A program made the position numbers and the translations under genes. Below, piece after piece: positions 47,515-56,101 of a DNA stretch of 64,000 nucleotides. Under the pieces are notes generated by a model that made no database searches, was not told where the DNA came from, and saw only the letters and a list, made by a program, of their open reading frames with translations. Positions within the stretch are counted from its first letter, which is position 1. Every line of letters starts with the position of its first letter. Source of the DNA: Paraburkholderia aromaticivorans (GTDB lineage: Bacteria; Pseudomonadota; Gammaproteobacteria; Burkholderiales; Burkholderiaceae); assembly GCF_002278075.1 (NCBI RefSeq), contig NZ_CP022990.1, positions 2,170,001 through 2,234,000 on the forward strand, read 5' to 3'.

Positions 47515-49380
47515 GTGATTCCTCCGTCATTCCTGCAGGACCTGCTCAACCGCGTCGATATCGTCGACGTGGTGGGCCGGTATGTGCAGTTGAAAAAGGG
47601 CGGCGCGAACTTCATGGGGCTGTGCCCGTTCCACAACGAAAAAAGCCCTTCGTTTACGGTTAGTCCGACTAAGCAGTTCTATCACTGCTTCGGCTGCGGG
47701 GCGCATGGAACGGCCATCGGTTTTCTGATGGAGCACGTTGGCTCGTCCTTTCCGGAAGCGGTCAACGAGCTGGCGCAGTCGGTCGGCTTGACCGTGCCGA
47801 ACGAGCCTTCGCCGGGCTATGGCGGCGGTTCCGGCGGCCATGCGCCGGCGGCGTCCAAAGCGGTCACCACGGCGCTTTCCGACGTCATGCAGACCGCCTG
47901 CGACTTCTACCGCAAGCAACTGCGCAGCGCGCCGGTCGCGATCCAGTATTTGAAGAAGCGCGGCTTGACCGGCGAGATCGCGGCCCGTTTCGGGCTCGGC
48001 TACGCCCCGGACGGCTGGCAGAACCTCGAAGCGGCATTTCCGAACTACCGGGACGATTCGCTGGTCGAATCGGGTTTGGTGATCGTGAGTGAAAAGTCCG
48101 ACGCACAGGGGCAGAACCGTCGGTACGACCGCTTTCGCGAGCGGGTCATGTTTCCGATCCGCAATGTAAAAGGGCAGGTGATCGGCTTCGGCGGCCGTGT
48201 GCTGGACGGCGGCGAGCCGAAATATTTGAATTCGCCCGAAACGCCTTTATTTAACAAAGGCAGCGAGCTGTACGGACTGTTCGAGGCGCGCCTCGCGATA
48301 CGCGAGCAGCACTACGTGCTGGTCGTGGAAGGCTACATGGACGTGGTCGCGCTGGCCCAATTAGGGTTCCAGAACGCGGTTGCCACGCTCGGCACGGCCT
48401 GCACGCCGATTCATGTGCAGAAACTGATGCGCCAGACCGACACGGTCATTTTCAGCTTCGACGGCGATTCGGCGGGCCGGCGTGCCGCGCGTCGCGCGCT
48501 GGACGCCTGTTTGCCGCACGCCGCGGACAACCGCACCATCCGGTTCCTTTTTTTGCCGTCCGAGCACGATCCGGACAGCTATGTGCGTGAATACGGCACG
48601 GAAGCCTTCGCCGAGCAGGTCGAGCGGGCCATGCCACTGTCGCAGTTCATGCTGAACGAGGTGCTGACCGGCAAGGAACTGGACCAGCCGGAGGGCAAGG
48701 CCCGCGCGCTGTTCGACGCCAAGCCGCTGCTGCAGGCGCTGCCGGCCAACGCGCTGCGCGCGCAGATCATGCATATGTTCGCCGACCGGCTCGACGTGCC
48801 GTTCGACGAGGTTGCCGCGCTGTGCGAGGTCGATTCTCGAATCGCGGCGGCGGCCCGTGCCGCGCCGGCCCGCAAAGACCGGCGCAGTGTGACGGGAATC
48901 GAGGAGAAAACGCTGCGCAATCTGGTCATGCATCCGCGCACGGTGGCGGTGCTCGACGAGGAGGCCGAACAGGCGCTCCTCACGGTCACGCGGCACGGCG
49001 AGCTGTTCGAAGAGGTGACGACACACGCGCGTGCGCTGGGCGATTCGGCGGAGTTCCAGCTGTTGTCCGACCTATTGCGAAACGGCGCGAACGCCCCAAC
49101 TTTCGAGGAAATCTTTCGCAAAATTCTAGACTATGATGAAAACGTCCGGGATTTGCTGCTGAAGGACCCGGAAGATGCGACCGTAATCGAGGAACGGCGC
49201 GAGCAGGAGCGGATCGTTGGCGAGGAACTGAAGGCGGCGATCCTGAAGATGCGGTACGACGCTTACTGCGATCGGCTCGAGCAACTTTCGCGGCAATCCC
49301 GGCATACGCCGGAGGAGTTCGCGGAGCTGTCGGAGCTCAACCGGAAGCGGGCCGACATGAAGCGCCGGCTCGGGCTGTAG
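47515..49380 (+). CDS. dnaG: DNA primase
   Basis: A 621-residue primase that lays RNA primers for replication. The N-terminal CHC2 zinc finger (CPFHNEKSPSF...CFGCG, about residues 40-65), the RNA-polymerase domain with TOPRIM (VVEGYMDVVALAQLG, DGDSAGRRAARR) and the C-terminal DnaB-binding domain are all present. Translation starts at GTG 47515, since no ATG fits the conserved IPPSFLQDLLNRVDIVDV start. Next gene rpoD begins 92 bp downstream with its own promoter. Confidence 0.96.
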   Translation: MIPPSFLQDLLNRVDIVDVVGRYVQLKKGGANFMGLCPFHNEKSPSFTVSPTKQFYHCFGCGAHGTAIGFLMEHVGSSFPEAVNELAQSVGLTVPNEPSPGYGGGSGGHAPAASKAVTTALSDVMQTACDFYRKQLRSAPVAIQYLKKRGLTGEIAARFGLGYAPDGWQNLEAAFPNYRDDSLVESGLVIVSEKSDAQGQNRRYDRFRERVMFPIRNVKGQVIGFGGRVLDGGEPKYLNSPETPLFNKGSELYGLFEARLAIREQHYVLVVEGYMDVVALAQLGFQNAVATLGTACTPIHVQKLMRQTDTVIFSFDGDSAGRRAARRALDACLPHAADNRTIRFLFLPSEHDPDSYVREYGTEAFAEQVERAMPLSQFMLNEVLTGKELDQPEGKARALFDAKPLLQALPANALRAQIMHMFADRLDVPFDEVAALCEVDSRIAAAARAAPARKDRRSVTGIEEKTLRNLVMHPRTVAVLDEEAEQALLTVTRHGELFEEVTTHARALGDSAEFQLLSDLLRNGANAPTFEEIFRKILDYDENVRDLLLKDPEDATVIEERREQERIVGEELKAAILKMRYDAYCDRLEQLSRQSRHTPEEFAELSELNRKRADMKRRLGL

Positions 49381-49401
49381 GCGGAGCGAAGGGAGCCTGA
49401 G

Positions 49402-49410
49402 TGCTATAAT
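49402..49410 (+). promoter_or_regulatory. Extended -10 promoter of rpoD
   Basis: TGcTATAAT is a perfect extended -10, 22 bp after the dnaG stop. It gives rpoD a private promoter within the block; the 5' leader of about 55 bases is U-rich. Confidence 0.6.
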
Positions 49411-49472
49411 AAAAGGTTTCCAGCGGTTTGTTTTTTAAAGGGTTTTCCTAGCAAAGGCGAAAAGGCGATGCG

Positions 49473-51875
49473 ATGGCAAAGACTAAGGACGCAACTGCGG
49501 GCGGAAAGAAAGCAACAGGCACGAACTCCAAGGAGCCGACCAGAAAGGTCACCGAGGCCAAGTTAGTTTCTTCCGCCAGAAAAGCGTCTGCCGTCAGCGT
49601 TTCACCCGTTGCCGGGAAGAAGTCCTCGACCATTTCTGCTGCGCGAGCGGAGCCGGTCAGGGCGGCGAAAGTTGTAGCAGTGCCGGCCACGAAGGGGTCG
49701 GGTGTCAGAAGCGCAAGGGAAGCGGCTGCCGCGCAGGACGATGCGGTAGTGCGCGAGGTTCCAGTATCCACGGTTCAACCGGCTGTTGTCCACCAGCCGC
49801 GAGTCGAGACTACAGCCGGTACGGCGAACTCCATGACGAAAAAGCTGAACGAAGTACCCGTCGATGACGACGCAACCCAAAGCGAAGAAAGCCCCGCGGC
49901 TGTTCCAGCCAAGGTGGAAAAGGCCAAGGCTCGCGACCGTCGTGCAAAGGAAAAAGCGCTGCTGAAAGACGCTTTCGCGTCGTCGCAGCCTGGCACGGTC
50001 GAGGAACTCGAGGAGCGCCGCTCCAAACTGCGCGCGCTGATCAAGCTCGGCAAGGAGCGCGGCTTCCTCACGTACGCTGAAATCAACGACCACCTGCCGG
50101 ACAACTTCACCGAGACCGAGGCGATCGAAGGCATCATCAGCACGTTCAACGACATGGGCGTGGCGGTGTACGAGCAGGCCCCGGACGCTGAAACGCTGCT
50201 GCTGAACGACAACGCGCCGGCGGCTTCTTCGGACGACGAAGTGGAAGAGGAAGCGGAAGTTGCGCTGTCCACCGTCGACTCGGAATTTGGCCGCACCACC
50301 GACCCGGTCCGCATGTATATGCGGGAAATGGGCACGGTCGAACTGCTGACGCGTGAAGGCGAAATCGAAATCGCGAAGCGGATCGAAGACGGCCTGAAGC
50401 ACATGGTGATGGCCATCTCCGCGTGCCCGACCACCATCGCCGACATTCTGGCGATGGCCGAGCGCGTCGCGAATGAGGAAATTCGCATCGACGAACTGGT
50501 CGACGGCCTGATCGACGCCAACGCGGAAGACGCGGACGGCTTCTCCGCGCAAGAAGCGGAAGCGATCGAAAGCGAAGACGAGGAAGTCGAAGAAGACGAC
50601 GCGGAAGACGAGGAAGAAGACGACGGCACGGCGCAGGCCACGGCGAACGCAGCGCAGATGGAAGCGCTCAAGCGTGCGTCGCTCGAAAAATTCGCGATGA
50701 TCAGCGAATGGTTCGACAAGATGCGCCGCGCGTTCGAGAAGGAAGGCTACAAGTCCAAGTCGTATTTGAAGGCGCAGGAAACGATCCAGAACGAACTGAT
50801 GACGATCCGCTTCACCGCGCGTACGGTCGAGCGCCTGTGCGACACGCTGCGCGCGCAGGTGGACGAAGTGCGTCAGGTCGAGCGTCAGATCCTGCACACG
50901 GTGGTCGACAAGTGCGGCATGCCGCGTGCGGAATTCATCGCGCGTTTCCCCGGCAGTGAAACGGATCTCGAATGGGCCGACAAGATCGTCGGTGAAGGTC
51001 ACGCGTATAGCGCGATCCTCACGCGGAATATTCCGGCCATTCGCGAACAGCAGCAACGCCTGCTGGATCTGCAGGCGCGCGTCGTGCTGCCGCTGAAGGA
51101 CCTCAAGGAAACCAACCGTCAGATGGCGGCGGGTGAGCTGAAGGCGCGTCAGGCGAAGCGCGAAATGACCGAGGCGAACTTGCGTCTCGTGATCTCGATC
51201 GCGAAGAAGTACACGAACCGTGGTCTGCAGTTTCTCGACCTGATTCAGGAGGGCAATATCGGCCTGATGAAGGCGGTGGACAAGTTCGAATATCGCCGTG
51301 GCTACAAGTTCTCCACGTATGCAACGTGGTGGATCCGTCAGGCCATTACGCGTTCCATCGCGGACCAGGCGCGCACGATCCGGATTCCGGTTCACATGAT
51401 CGAAACGATCAACAAGATGAACCGTATTTCGCGTCAGATTTTGCAGGAAACCGGTCTCGAACCGGATCCGGCAACGCTGGCCGAGAAGATGGAAATGCCG
51501 GAAGACAAGATCCGCAAGATCATGAAGATCGCGAAGGAACCGATCTCCATGGAAACGCCGATCGGCGACGACGACGATTCCCATCTGGGCGACTTCATCG
51601 AAGACAACAACACGGTTGCGCCGGCCGACGCCGCTTTGCATGCCAGCATGCGCGATGTCGTGAAGGACGTGCTCGACTCGCTGACGCCGCGCGAAGCGAA
51701 GGTGCTGCGCATGCGTTTCGGTATCGAGATGAGCACCGATCACACGCTCGAAGAAGTCGGCAAGCAGTTCGACGTGACGCGTGAACGCATTCGTCAGATC
51801 GAGGCGAAGGCGCTGCGCAAGCTGCGTCACCCGAGCCGTTCGGACAAGCTGAAGTCATTCCTCGAAGGGAATTGA
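49473..51875 (+). CDS. rpoD: RNA polymerase primary sigma factor (sigma-70) with long N-terminal extension
   Basis: An 800-residue housekeeping sigma factor, against 613 in E. coli. Residues 1 to about 170 are a Lys/Ala/Val/Ser-rich low-complexity extension. Region 1.1 begins at about 175 ([20 protein letters not shown]), region 1.2 at about 277 ([16 protein letters not shown]), then an acidic insert (about 365-385), region 2 ([31 protein letters not shown]), region 3 and region 4.2 ([19 protein letters not shown]). Preceded by an extended -10 promoter and followed by a factor-independent terminator. Confidence 0.97.
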   Translation: MAKTKDATAGGKKATGTNSKEPTRKVTEAKLVSSARKASAVSVSPVAGKKSSTISAARAEPVRAAKVVAVPATKGSGVRSAREAAAAQDDAVVREVPVSTVQPAVVHQPRVETTAGTANSMTKKLNEVPVDDDATQSEESPAAVPAKVEKAKARDRRAKEKALLKDAFASSQPGTVEELEERRSKLRALIKLGKERGFLTYAEINDHLPDNFTETEAIEGIISTFNDMGVAVYEQAPDAETLLLNDNAPAASSDDEVEEEAEVALSTVDSEFGRTTDPVRMYMREMGTVELLTREGEIEIAKRIEDGLKHMVMAISACPTTIADILAMAERVANEEIRIDELVDGLIDANAEDADGFSAQEAEAIESEDEEVEEDDAEDEEEDDGTAQATANAAQMEALKRASLEKFAMISEWFDKMRRAFEKEGYKSKSYLKAQETIQNELMTIRFTARTVERLCDTLRAQVDEVRQVERQILHTVVDKCGMPRAEFIARFPGSETDLEWADKIVGEGHAYSAILTRNIPAIREQQQRLLDLQARVVLPLKDLKETNRQMAAGELKARQAKREMTEANLRLVISIAKKYTNRGLQFLDLIQEGNIGLMKAVDKFEYRRGYKFSTYATWWIRQAITRSIADQARTIRIPVHMIETINKMNRISRQILQETGLEPDPATLAEKMEMPEDKIRKIMKIAKEPISMETPIGDDDDSHLGDFIEDNNTVAPADAALHASMRDVVKDVLDSLTPREAKVLRMRFGIEMSTDHTLEEVGKQFDVTRERIRQIEAKALRKLRHPSRSDKLKSFLEGN

Positions 51876-51913
51876 TCGAGGTTGGCGTTGGGTTGCAATG
51901 ATGTAGCGGTTTG

Positions 51914-51967
51914 AAGGAGCCTCGCGGTTGTTTCGGCGGATCGAAGCGGTTGCGAAGGCTCCTTTTT
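51914..51967 (+). terminator. Rho-independent terminator of rpoD
   Basis: Stem AAGGAGCC (51914-51921) / GGCTCCTT (51957-51964) with an inner TCGC/GCGA pairing, followed by five T. It separates rpoD from the tRNA gene. Confidence 0.85.
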
Positions 51968-51997
51968 CGTGTAGTATGTCGGCCAATCAAGGTTTTA

Positions 51998-52326
51998 GGG
52001 CCTCTAGCTCATGCTTGGTTAGAGCAGCGGACTTAGCAAGGACTCACCTAAACCTCGCAGCACGGCATGGTGAGTCGTGAATGGGTTGCCTTGGGGTAAG
52101 TTAGCTCTGCTCCTTGGTAGAACTGCTCAAATTCGGGGAACCCTCTGCTGCCCAGGCGGCGTGGCAATCCCGAGCGAAGCTCTCTTCGAGAGAACGTGTA
52201 GAGACTGAACGGGCAGGTCGTAAAGACAAGAGACAGTCCAGACCACAAACCCGAAAGGGACGGTGAAAACCGTAGCTGGTAAGCATAATCCGTTGGTGCC
52301 GTGTTCGACTCACGGGAGGCCCACCA
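51998..52326 (+). tRNA. tRNA-Ile(CAU), intron-containing
   Basis: 5' exon 51998-52033 and 3' exon 52284-52326 form a full cloverleaf with encoded CCA. Acceptor GGGCCTC pairs perfectly with GAGGCCC; D stem GCTC/GAGC; anticodon stem GCGGA/TCCGT with one G-U; T arm CCGTG/CACGG with TTCGACT loop. Joining the exons gives anticodon loop CTCATAA, anticodon CAU. The GACTCATAATC core matches tRNA-Ile2, whose C34 is made lysidine by TilS to read AUA, rather than elongator Met. The anticodon loop is interrupted after U33 by a group I intron. Confidence 0.9.
52034..52283 (+). ncRNA. Group I self-splicing intron (about 250 nt, IC3-like) in tRNA-Ile(CAU)
   Basis: Group I core elements read directly: the CAAATTCGGGGAACCC segment at 52128-52143 (J3/4-P4, resembling the Azoarcus tRNA-Ile intron), P3 CTGCTC (52123-52128) / GGGCAG (52211-52216), P7 GACTG (52203-52207) / CAGTC (52234-52238) within AGAGACTGAACGGG, and two GAAA-capped P9 hairpins (CCC-GAAA-GGG 52250-52259; ACGGT-GAAA-ACCGT 52260-52273). 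The intron ends with G as required. There is no ORF. P1 is uncertain: IGS GAGUC (52071-52075) pairs with GACUU, which would put the U-G pair one base later (52034) than the tRNA fold predicts. Confidence 0.9.
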
Positions 52327-52333
52327 AACAATT

Positions 52334-52363
52334 GAAAGCCACTCTTCGGAGTGGCTTTCTTTT
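52334..52363 (+). terminator. Rho-independent terminator after the tRNA
   Basis: Perfect 11-bp stem GAAAGCCACTC (52334-52344) / GAGTGGCTTTC (52349-52359) with a TTCG loop and a T run. Confidence 0.95.
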
Positions 52364-52689
52364 CTTGGGCTCCACAACTTCGATGTAGAGCGTCCCGGCA
52401 AACGGGGCGGAGTCACGACGCCGACGCGATCGACGACTAGGAGTAAGCGCGAGACCTTTCGCTGCTTGATCACGCTTGCAACGCGGGAGGTGGGCACCCT
52501 CGCAGCCTTAAGGATGCATACGAAGAGCGATGACGTGGGCTCCATGGTCGGTTGCCTCGTCGTTGGCGGCAGGTGACTCGTGATGCCGTACACGCATATA
52601 TGAAATGACATTCATGCCATTCACACGGCATGACCGTACGTCCAGAATTCTCCTCAAGCGGTTCGAGCCGCGTTCAACTGGAGAGCAGA
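52364..52689. other. Intergenic region between tRNA terminator and NmrA-like gene
   Basis: These 326 bp hold no supported gene. A possible frame over 52301-52576 overlaps the tRNA and terminator and reads as noise. The promoter for the downstream reductase should be in the last 100 bp, which are less GC-rich. Confidence 0.4.
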
Positions 52690-53556
52690 ATGTTTGCAAT
52701 TACGGGTATCACGGGTCAGGTCGGGGGCGTTGTTGCTCGCTCGTTGCTTGCGGCTGGAAAGGATGTGCGTGCAGTGGTTCGTAGTGCCACAAAGGGCGCC
52801 GATTGGAGTAGCCAGGGTTGTGAAATCGCCATCGCCGAGATGTCCGACACGAACGCGCTGTGCGCGGCATTTTCCGGGGCCGACGGCGTGTTTATCCTGC
52901 TGCCGCCGAACTTCGATCCTTCGCCGGACTTTGCGGAATCGCGTCGCCTGGTCGGGACGGTGCGCGAGGCATTGAAACAAGCTAGTCCGGCGAAAGTGGT
53001 CTGCCTGTCGACCATTGGCGCCCAGGCTGAGCGGCCGAACTTGTTGCAGCAACTGAGCCATATGGAGCAGGAATTGGGTTCGCTGCCGATGCCGATCGCC
53101 TTCCTGCGCGCGGGCTGGTTCATCGAAAATGCGGCGTGGGATGTGGAGCCCGCCCGCACGGCAGGCGTCATCCCAAGCTTCCTGCAGCCGCTCGATAAAC
53201 CGGTTCCGATGGTGGCTACCACCGATGTCGGCCGAGTCGCGGCGAGCATGTTGCAGCAGCAATGGTCCGGCAAGCGGATCGTTGAACTCGAGGGCCCGCG
53301 GCGCATCACCCCGAACGATTTGGCGAATGCGTTCTCGCGCTTGCTTGGCAAGGACGTACGCATGGAGACCGCGCCGCGTGATACGTGGGAAGCACTCTTC
53401 GAGTCGCAGGGCATGAAAAATCCGACCCCGCGCATACAGATGCTGGATGGCTTTAACGAGGGGTGGATCGAATTCGAGAGGCCCGACCAGACGATAAAGG
53501 GCACTGTGGCGCTGGAAACGGTGTTGCATTCGCTAATCGAACGGCTGCCCCTGTGA
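52690..53556 (+). CDS. NmrA-family NAD(P)-binding protein
   Basis: A 288-residue atypical SDR of the NmrA/quinone-reductase-2 type. The dinucleotide motif GITGQVGGVVARSLL is at residues about 5-20; the classical Tyr-Lys pair is absent, as usual for the family. ATG at 52690 (MFAITGITGQ) has GGAGAG upstream; the 20 extra residues of the longer frame precede the glycine motif and look random. Role likely redox sensing or quinone reduction. Monocistronic. Confidence 0.87.
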   Translation: MFAITGITGQVGGVVARSLLAAGKDVRAVVRSATKGADWSSQGCEIAIAEMSDTNALCAAFSGADGVFILLPPNFDPSPDFAESRRLVGTVREALKQASPAKVVCLSTIGAQAERPNLLQQLSHMEQELGSLPMPIAFLRAGWFIENAAWDVEPARTAGVIPSFLQPLDKPVPMVATTDVGRVAASMLQQQWSGKRIVELEGPRRITPNDLANAFSRLLGKDVRMETAPRDTWEALFESQGMKNPTPRIQMLDGFNEGWIEFERPDQTIKGTVALETVLHSLIERLPL

Positions 53557-53778
53557 GCTTCAGCGGTCCGCTGACTGGATATGAACGTCCTGCTTCTCTA
53601 AAGAAGTGCTGCATGGTCGTTCAGCCAAGATGACAAGACCGTAATCCTGACGACGGGATCCGGTAACGGCGCGCGCGCTACGATCGGTCGCTCATCCTTA
53701 TCGCTTCCAAGACGTGTGAAGTGGCGATGGGATGGGCCGATCAATCTACGCGCATAGAGCGACTCTGGAGCGTTTCCC

Positions 53779-54309
53779 ATGCCATTCCGTCATCCCGTCG
53801 CCAGCGTGGCTGCGACGATCGTTATCACGCTGAGCCTGCTGGCAATCGGAGCGCTTCTGTTCGGTTTTTCGGGCGTGTACGACGTATCCGCAAGCTCGAA
53901 AGACAACCCGATCATTGCATGGATGTTGCACTCGACTTATGAGGCGTCGCTCCATCATCACGCGGGCAAAGACGTGCCGCCTGGCGATCTGATGTCGCTT
54001 AACAATATCAGGGCCGGCGCGCAATTCTACGATTCGACGTGCGCCGCTTGCCATGGAGTGCCAGGCAAACCGCTGAGCTTTATTGGACAGGGGATACAGC
54101 CGGCTGCACCTACGCTGCTGGCCGCCAGCCGCCGCAACAATCCCAAGCTGATGTTCTGGGTCATCAAGCATGGCGTGAACATGACCGCCATGCCGAGCTT
54201 CGGAAAGACACAATCCGACCGGACGATATGGCAAACGGCGGCATTTCTCTACGACGCACGGGGTATCACCCCGGAGCGATACGAGACGCTTGTCCACGGT
54301 TCGAAGTGA
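53779..54309 (+). CDS. Membrane-anchored monoheme cytochrome c
   Basis: A 176-residue cytochrome c. An uncleaved N-terminal membrane segment (residues about 10-32, VAATIVITLSLLAIGALLF) is followed by a periplasmic domain with heme site CAACH (about residues 91-95) and the axial Met in TAMPSFGK. It resembles electron carriers for periplasmic dehydrogenases and for copper/nitrite systems, but no partner gene is adjacent. The DNA 54 bp upstream of the start contains no clear promoter. Confidence 0.87.
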   Translation: MPFRHPVASVAATIVITLSLLAIGALLFGFSGVYDVSASSKDNPIIAWMLHSTYEASLHHHAGKDVPPGDLMSLNNIRAGAQFYDSTCAACHGVPGKPLSFIGQGIQPAAPTLLAASRRNNPKLMFWVIKHGVNMTAMPSFGKTQSDRTIWQTAAFLYDARGITPERYETLVHGSK

Positions 54310-54571
54310 GGATTCGGCGGATGGTGGAACGCCGCGGTCAGGCGGAACGTTTCGCGCGAAACAGTCGTGTGTCAAGGCGCAGTGATACGGTGAAGTAACG
54401 CGAGATGCGAAAACTTTATCGGCTTGCAACATGCGTCTGGAGCGAAGCGAACGGAGCGGCCGCTCGAGTCCGCGGATTCGAAGTCCCAGCTACGCGCCGT
54501 GTTTCGGCCATGGCGTGGCACGTCGTTTGCATAGGGTCGGCTTCCAGACCGTATCGATAACGAGAACGACC

Positions 54572-54778
54572 ATGCGCCCTGACCACACCGCGACTGAATA
54601 CGCCCAGACTTCATCCTTGCTGGCCACGCCCCTGGAAGGCGCCGGCGAGAGCATGCCGCAACCTCAGATCAGCACGCTGGCACGCGTCACTTTCTGCTTT
54701 GCCTGGTTGTTCGGTCTTGAGCCGTTCCTGACCGGTTCGGGCGACGAACCGCCGCATTCGCGACTCGATCGCCATTGA
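54572..54778 (+). CDS. Small hypothetical ORF
   Basis: A possible 68-residue protein (MRPDHTATEYAQTS...), hydrophobic in the middle (VTFCFAWLFGLEPFL). No Shine-Dalgarno of note and no family recognised. A longer in-frame ORF begins at 54431. It might be a single-helix membrane peptide or noise; it is included at low confidence because it is followed by another small ORF with a composition unlike random GC-rich translation. Confidence 0.3.
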   Translation: MRPDHTATEYAQTSSLLATPLEGAGESMPQPQISTLARVTFCFAWLFGLEPFLTGSGDEPPHSRLDRH

Positions 54779-54978
54779 CATTTCGTCGCCGCGCGAGGTA
54801 CGGGGACCGCACGAACGGACCTTGAAAATTTCGCCGCGCGACTGCGCAATTTCTACATTCGCACCTGGATCGCTCGAGCGCCCCTCGACCTCGGGAAGAT
54901 TTGACCGCGGCACCCACAGCCGGGAATAGCCGTTGCGCGAGCAGGCTTGGGAGCCTTTCCCATCTCAGGACGCTTATC

Positions 54979-55152
54979 ATGCAAACCGATCCCACCATCG
55001 ACCCCGTCGCCGACCCGGCCAACCAGCCACTCGATGAACCTGGCGAGCAGCCGCGTCTATTGCCCGGCGTGCCGGCTGAAACCGACCCGCTTGCGCCGGG
55101 CGGTTCACCCGAAGACGAAGAGGCACTCCGACGGTCGCGAGGCAGACCATAA
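54979..55152 (+). CDS. Small acidic proline-rich hypothetical protein
   Basis: A 57-residue acidic protein (MQTDPTIDPVADPANQPLDEP...) rich in Pro, Asp and Glu, with no signal or membrane segment. It resembles short disordered proteins common in Burkholderiales but I cannot assign a family. ATG at 54979 is inside a longer frame starting at 54901. Possibly stress-related by analogy only. Confidence 0.45.
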   Translation: MQTDPTIDPVADPANQPLDEPGEQPRLLPGVPAETDPLAPGGSPEDEEALRRSRGRP

Positions 55153-56101
55153 GTTCATGCTGGGCGGTAGCTAGGGAAACTCCGTGTCAAAAAAAGGCAC
55201 GGCCGTGCCGTTAAATAAATTGGAAGGCTTTTGAAGTTTGCCGTCCGTTTTCAGCGCGGGTTTTGTCACGCGGCGGTTGGCGCCGCATTTCACCTCCGGG
55301 CAACACCCGTGCTGAAGACTTCCTTCATGCAACGGGTGAATCCAGAGCTCATATCAGAAGCTCTCTCTTTAGCCTGACCGGGAAGTCACCGGCCTCCTGA
55401 GAGCACGATGCCACCACGCCCGCAGGGCGCAAGTGCATTAAGGTCATCCGTGCGACGATCGCCAGTAGCGCCGCGGCTCACACGCCTGCGCGCGACGCAT
55501 GCAACGTTCAGCGCGACCAGACTGCTTTAATGCATCGCATAAGAGCGAGCCATTAAATCCAATGCGTCGCCAACAGAAGTTAATGGCTAAATTCAGCGAG
55601 ACTGATTATTCGCTTCCTCGATAAGCGACCGTATCCGTTGGATTAAGTTCCAGGCTTTCTATAATAAATTTATACCGGTTTGCATGCGGTGAGGCTATTG
55701 CCTCATTTTCGAGCAATCAAACGTCTCGTATTTCTGTCTTGGTCCGACCCGATTACGTCAGGCGTATTAAACCCTGTTGCATACACACAACTGGCAATAT
55801 TGAAAAGTTGCAAATTACTTATGACTAAAGCAGGTGCGACAGGCCCCCAATTTCACGATAAGTAATTAAAAAACAAAGACTTAATGCTTATCGCGATTTC
55901 ATTGTTGCGGATTCTGAAAAATCCTGTTGTGTGAATTGCGAACATCCCTATCAGGGTGTCCCCCTACACTCACGCTTCGTTTCAAGGGTGCCCGACCGAT
56001 CCGAAACGGGGTCGGTGAACAGGGCGGCAACGGGTGCGAAGCGCGCGTTGCCGAGGCAGGTCCCGCTCCCCGCGTAAATTTATCGAACAGGAGTCCCACG
56101 C
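55153..56101. other. 949-bp intergenic region, AT-richer, upstream of porin
   Basis: No gene was supported. A perfect 14-bp palindrome GGCACGGCCGTGCC lies at 55197-55210. From about 55540 to 55930 the sequence is clearly less GC-rich than its surroundings, with runs such as ATAATAAATTTATA near 55660-55675. A frame at 55680-55865 has no recognisable features. The porin promoter and leader lie in the last 150 bp, ending AGGAGTCCC before ATG. Confidence 0.5.

Noticed and set aside
49602..51830. 742-aa minus-strand frame
   Set aside because: Antisense shadow of rpoD; Arg/His/Phe-rich with no domain.
52034..52283. Homing endonuclease ORF inside the group I intron
   Set aside because: No plus-strand frame of useful length lies in the 250 nt; minus frames crossing it are chance ORFs.
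55680..55865. 61-aa plus-strand ORF in the AT-rich gap
   Set aside because: No Shine-Dalgarno, no recognisable composition or family; probably noise.
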